A program made the position numbers and the translations under genes. Source: Candidatus Rhodoferax mariagerensis (GTDB lineage: Bacteria > Pseudomonadota > Gammaproteobacteria > Burkholderiales > Burkholderiaceae_C). From it: 64,000 bases of DNA. The notes beneath the pieces are model-generated. The model made no database searches. It was given only the letters and a program-made list of their open reading frames with translations, and was not told the origin of the DNA. Each line of letters starts with the position of its first letter. The first letter of the stretch is position 1. Where the stretch lies: positions 62,001 to 126,000 of the forward strand of contig JADKAW010000038.1 in the NCBI GenBank assembly GCA_016719055.1, in the 5' to 3' direction. Below are positions 62,211 to 64,000 of the stretch, piece after piece.

Positions 62211-63095
62211 ATGACACCAGCGCTTGACCTGCAGGGGGTGGCCTGCACGTTTACCGACCGGCACAACCCCGGCCAGCGCTACACCGCCGTCAAGGACGTG
62301 AGCCTGACGGTTGGCGCGGGCGAATTTGTCAGCGTGGTGGGCCCCACCGGTTGTGGCAAGAGCACGCTGCTGAATGTGGGTGCCGGGCTGCTGGTGCCCA
62401 GCACTGGCACGGTGACCGTGTTTGGCCAGCCCTTAAAAGGCATCAACAAGCGCGCCGGCTACATGTTTCAGACCGAGAGCCTGATGCCCTGGCGCACGGC
62501 ACTGGCCAACGTGATGGCGGGGCTGGAGTTTCATGGTGTGCCTCAGGCGCAAGCCCGCGCGCAAGCCGACGAATGGCTGCGCCGCGTCGGCCTGGGCGGT
62601 TTTGGCGACCGCTACCCACACCAGATGAGCGGTGGCATGCGCAAGCGGGTCAGTCTGGCGCAGACGTTGGTGCTTGACCCCGACATCATTTTGATGGACG
62701 AGCCGTTTTCAGCGCTCGACATCCAGACCCGCCAGCTGATGGAAAACGAGCTGCTGGCGTTGTGGCAGGCCGGCGAGCGCCGGTCCGCCCCAAGCTCGCC
62801 AGCACCTCCCACGGCGGGGCAGCCCGCAGGGCGTGGGGGGCCACCAGGTCGCAAGGCCGTGTTGTTCATCACCCATGATCTGGACGAAGCCATTGCCATG
62901 AGCGACCGTGTGGTGGTGCTGAGTGCCGGGCCTGGAAGCCAACCAATTGGCGAGTTCAGCATTGACATCGAGCGCCCACGCGACGTGGCCGAGGTCAAGA
63001 TGACACCGCGCTTCATCGAACTGCACAAAGCCATCTGGGCCGTGCTGCGCGAAGAGGTGCTCAAGGGCTACCAGCAACAATTGGAGGCGGTGTAG
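62211..63095 (+). CDS. ABC transporter ATP-binding protein, NitT/TauT type, with in-frame repeat insertion
   Basis: 294 residues. Walker A GPTGCGKSTLL, Q-loop FQTESLMPWRTALANV, ABC signature MSGGMRKRVSLAQ, Walker B ILMDEPFSALD and H-loop FITHDLDEA are all intact. Between LLALWQ and KAVLFITHDL, where relatives have a few residues, there is an extra stretch of about 30 (AGERRSAPSSPAPP ... GRGGPPGR) rich in Gly, Pro and Arg, encoded by a GC-rich repeat-like sequence. It falls in the catalytic domain just before the H-loop strand, so ATPase function is uncertain. ATG 62211 follows the receptor stop by one base. No permease gene follows, although these systems normally need one. Confidence 0.92.
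   Translation: MTPALDLQGVACTFTDRHNPGQRYTAVKDVSLTVGAGEFVSVVGPTGCGKSTLLNVGAGLLVPSTGTVTVFGQPLKGINKRAGYMFQTESLMPWRTALANVMAGLEFHGVPQAQARAQADEWLRRVGLGGFGDRYPHQMSGGMRKRVSLAQTLVLDPDIILMDEPFSALDIQTRQLMENELLALWQAGERRSAPSSPAPPTAGQPAGRGGPPGRKAVLFITHDLDEAIAMSDRVVVLSAGPGSQPIGEFSIDIERPRDVAEVKMTPRFIELHKAIWAVLREEVLKGYQQQLEAV
62781..62856 (+). repeat. GC-rich interspersed repeat in frame within the ABC ATPase gene
   Basis: The DNA contains CGCCCCAAGCTCGCCAGCAC, CGGCGGGGCAGCCCGCAGGG and CGTGGGGGGCCACC, a pattern I recognise from GC-rich repeats scattered in Comamonadaceae genomes. It inserts about 25 codons without a stop. The exact ends need comparison with relatives. Confidence 0.5.
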
Positions 63096-63238
63096 GCGCG
63101 TTGTGGAAACTGATCAGATGAGCTGGGAATTGGGCAGGGGCATGGTCGGTGGCCACGTCATCGACGGCTGCCTGGGCGCCGACGCTGGCGCCCAAGACAG
63201 CGCCAAGTGCCGGGGTGCCAACGCTTCGCCTGGTCCGC

Positions 63239-64000
63239 TCAGTCGCCAGTGATCCGGTCTCGACCGGCTTGTTTGGAGCGATACAGCGCAGCGTCAGCTC
63301 GGGCTGTCAGTGTTTGTGCATCATCACCGGCATGCATCGACGCCATACCACCAGAGACGGTGACAGTCAGCACCACCACCTGGGTCCGTCGGTCGCGAAT
63401 TTTCAGCGCCTTGGTGCGGGTACGCACCAGTTCCGCCAGCTTGCTGCATTCCTGCTGGGTTGTGTCAGGCATCAACATCGAGAATTCTTCGCCGCCATAA
63501 CGTGCCGCGCTGATGCCCGAATTAGCCGGAACACAACTCCTGAGTACCTCGCCGAGCGCTTGCAGCACCCGGTCTCCCATCACATGTCCGTGCGTGTCAT
63601 TGACCTTTTTGAAATGGTCAAGATCAAACATGACCAGCCAGTGTGATCGGCCAGGCCCGACGGGTTGCTCCAGCATGCTGGCTAGTTTTTGTTCAAACCC
63701 TTTACGATTGAGCACCTGGGTCAAGGCATCAAGCAGGGACTCGTCGCGTACCCTGGCCAGTTCACCTTGCAATCGCTGGATCTCCAGCTGGTTGACCTTG
63801 ACCTCGGATTCCAGTGCCTGGGCCGAACTGCGCATGCGAGCGCTGCCTTCAATCACCTTGGCGACGGCGGGTATGGCCAGCTTGTTGTTGGCACCGAGCA
63901 ACTCTGACACCAGGGTTTCAAGTTGTACGCCAAACTCTCCAGCCTGACCACCGGCGAGTGACGCCTTGTCGCCGAGCGATTGCATCACGCGCTGCAATTC
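63239..64000 (-). CDS. diguanylate cyclase (GGEEF), 5' end cut by window edge
   Basis: At least 253 residues; the frame is open to the right edge. A helical N-terminal part of unknown sensing role (LETLVSELLGANNKLAIPAV) is followed by a coiled coil (residues about 60-90, LESEVKVNQLEIQRLQGE) and a GGDEF domain with LDALTQVLNRKGF, FDLDHFKKVNDTHGHVMGD and RYGGEEFSML. The active-site motif is GGEEF, normally active. No inhibitory RxxD is seen five residues ahead. It should make cyclic-di-GMP. It converges on the ABC ATPase gene. Confidence 0.92.
   Translation of the reverse strand, partial: ELQRVMQSLGDKASLAGGQAGEFGVQLETLVSELLGANNKLAIPAVAKVIEGSARMRSSAQALESEVKVNQLEIQRLQGELARVRDESLLDALTQVLNRKGFEQKLASMLEQPVGPGRSHWLVMFDLDHFKKVNDTHGHVMGDRVLQALGEVLRSCVPANSGISAARYGGEEFSMLMPDTTQQECSKLAELVRTRTKALKIRDRRTQVVVLTVTVSGGMASMHAGDDAQTLTARADAALYRSKQAGRDRITGD

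Overview
The window looks like a chromosomal segment of a betaproteobacterium of the order Burkholderiales, most probably Comamonadaceae (Rhodoferax/Polaromonas type). The grounds are the trpE-trpG...trpD-trpC-ung order, a tRNA-Tyr/Gly/Thr trio, high-GC coding sequence, TRAP and BUG-type solute receptors, and many copies of a short AT-richer interspersed repeat recognisable by GGGCTAGAGGCCAAAA-like and GCTATTAATAGC-like ends. The species assignment is inference; the gene content is read from the sequence.

Layout. 1-2790: two chemoreceptors on the minus strand, the first cut by the window edge. 3147-10388: tryptophan synthesis genes trpE, trpG, trpD and trpC, with a threonine aldolase and a LysE exporter inserted between trpG and trpD, a 45-residue membrane protein wedged between trpD and trpC, then ung. 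10496-10832: three tRNA genes and a terminator. 10900-16700: a scarred region with an IS110 remnant, composite hairpin repeats, an alpha/beta hydrolase, a frameshifted lipoprotein gene, an intact lipoprotein gene and a PAS-EAL pseudogene. 16746-33205: a large minus-strand signalling block with four related histidine kinases (one fused to a hemerythrin domain), three HD-GYP proteins, an HDOD protein, a PAS-GGDEF-EAL-receiver protein, a heme-oxygenase-like protein and a cobalamin-binding protein with the W-x9-E-H photoreceptor signature. 33758-38410: an ankyrin protein, an HbpS/GlcG-like protein, a two-component system, UspA and TerC. 38411-45758: an IS3 remnant, a YiiX-like peptidase, redox enzymes, a second ankyrin protein, a calcium-binding-type secreted protein, deoA and tRNA-Gly. 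45955-59168: a LysR regulator divergent from a ten-gene organic-acid catabolic cluster. 59417-64000: flavin reductase-like protein, MFS carrier, an ABC importer lacking its permease, and a partial diguanylate cyclase.

How genes may work together. The 47-59 kb cluster can be read as one route: TRAP uptake; TcuA/TcuB oxidation of tricarballylate to aconitate; a PrpF-family isomerase; a fumarase-superfamily lyase that might decarboxylate trans-aconitate to itaconate; then CoA transferase, hydratase and CitE-type lyase yielding acetyl-CoA and pyruvate. The lyase step is the novel inference. In this sequence dctQ and the hydratase are both frameshifted, and the prpF homologue is fused to a BUG receptor lacking a signal peptide, so the route may be decaying or the sequence may contain errors. 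The signalling block looks built by duplication of one kinase module, feeding receiver-containing cyclic-di-GMP enzymes with inputs that may include oxygen or redox (hemerythrin) and light or cobalamin (B12 domain).

A second theme is repeat insertion inside genes. Repeat-derived DNA appears in frame in the threonine aldolase, the LysE exporter and, from another GC-rich family, the ABC ATPase.
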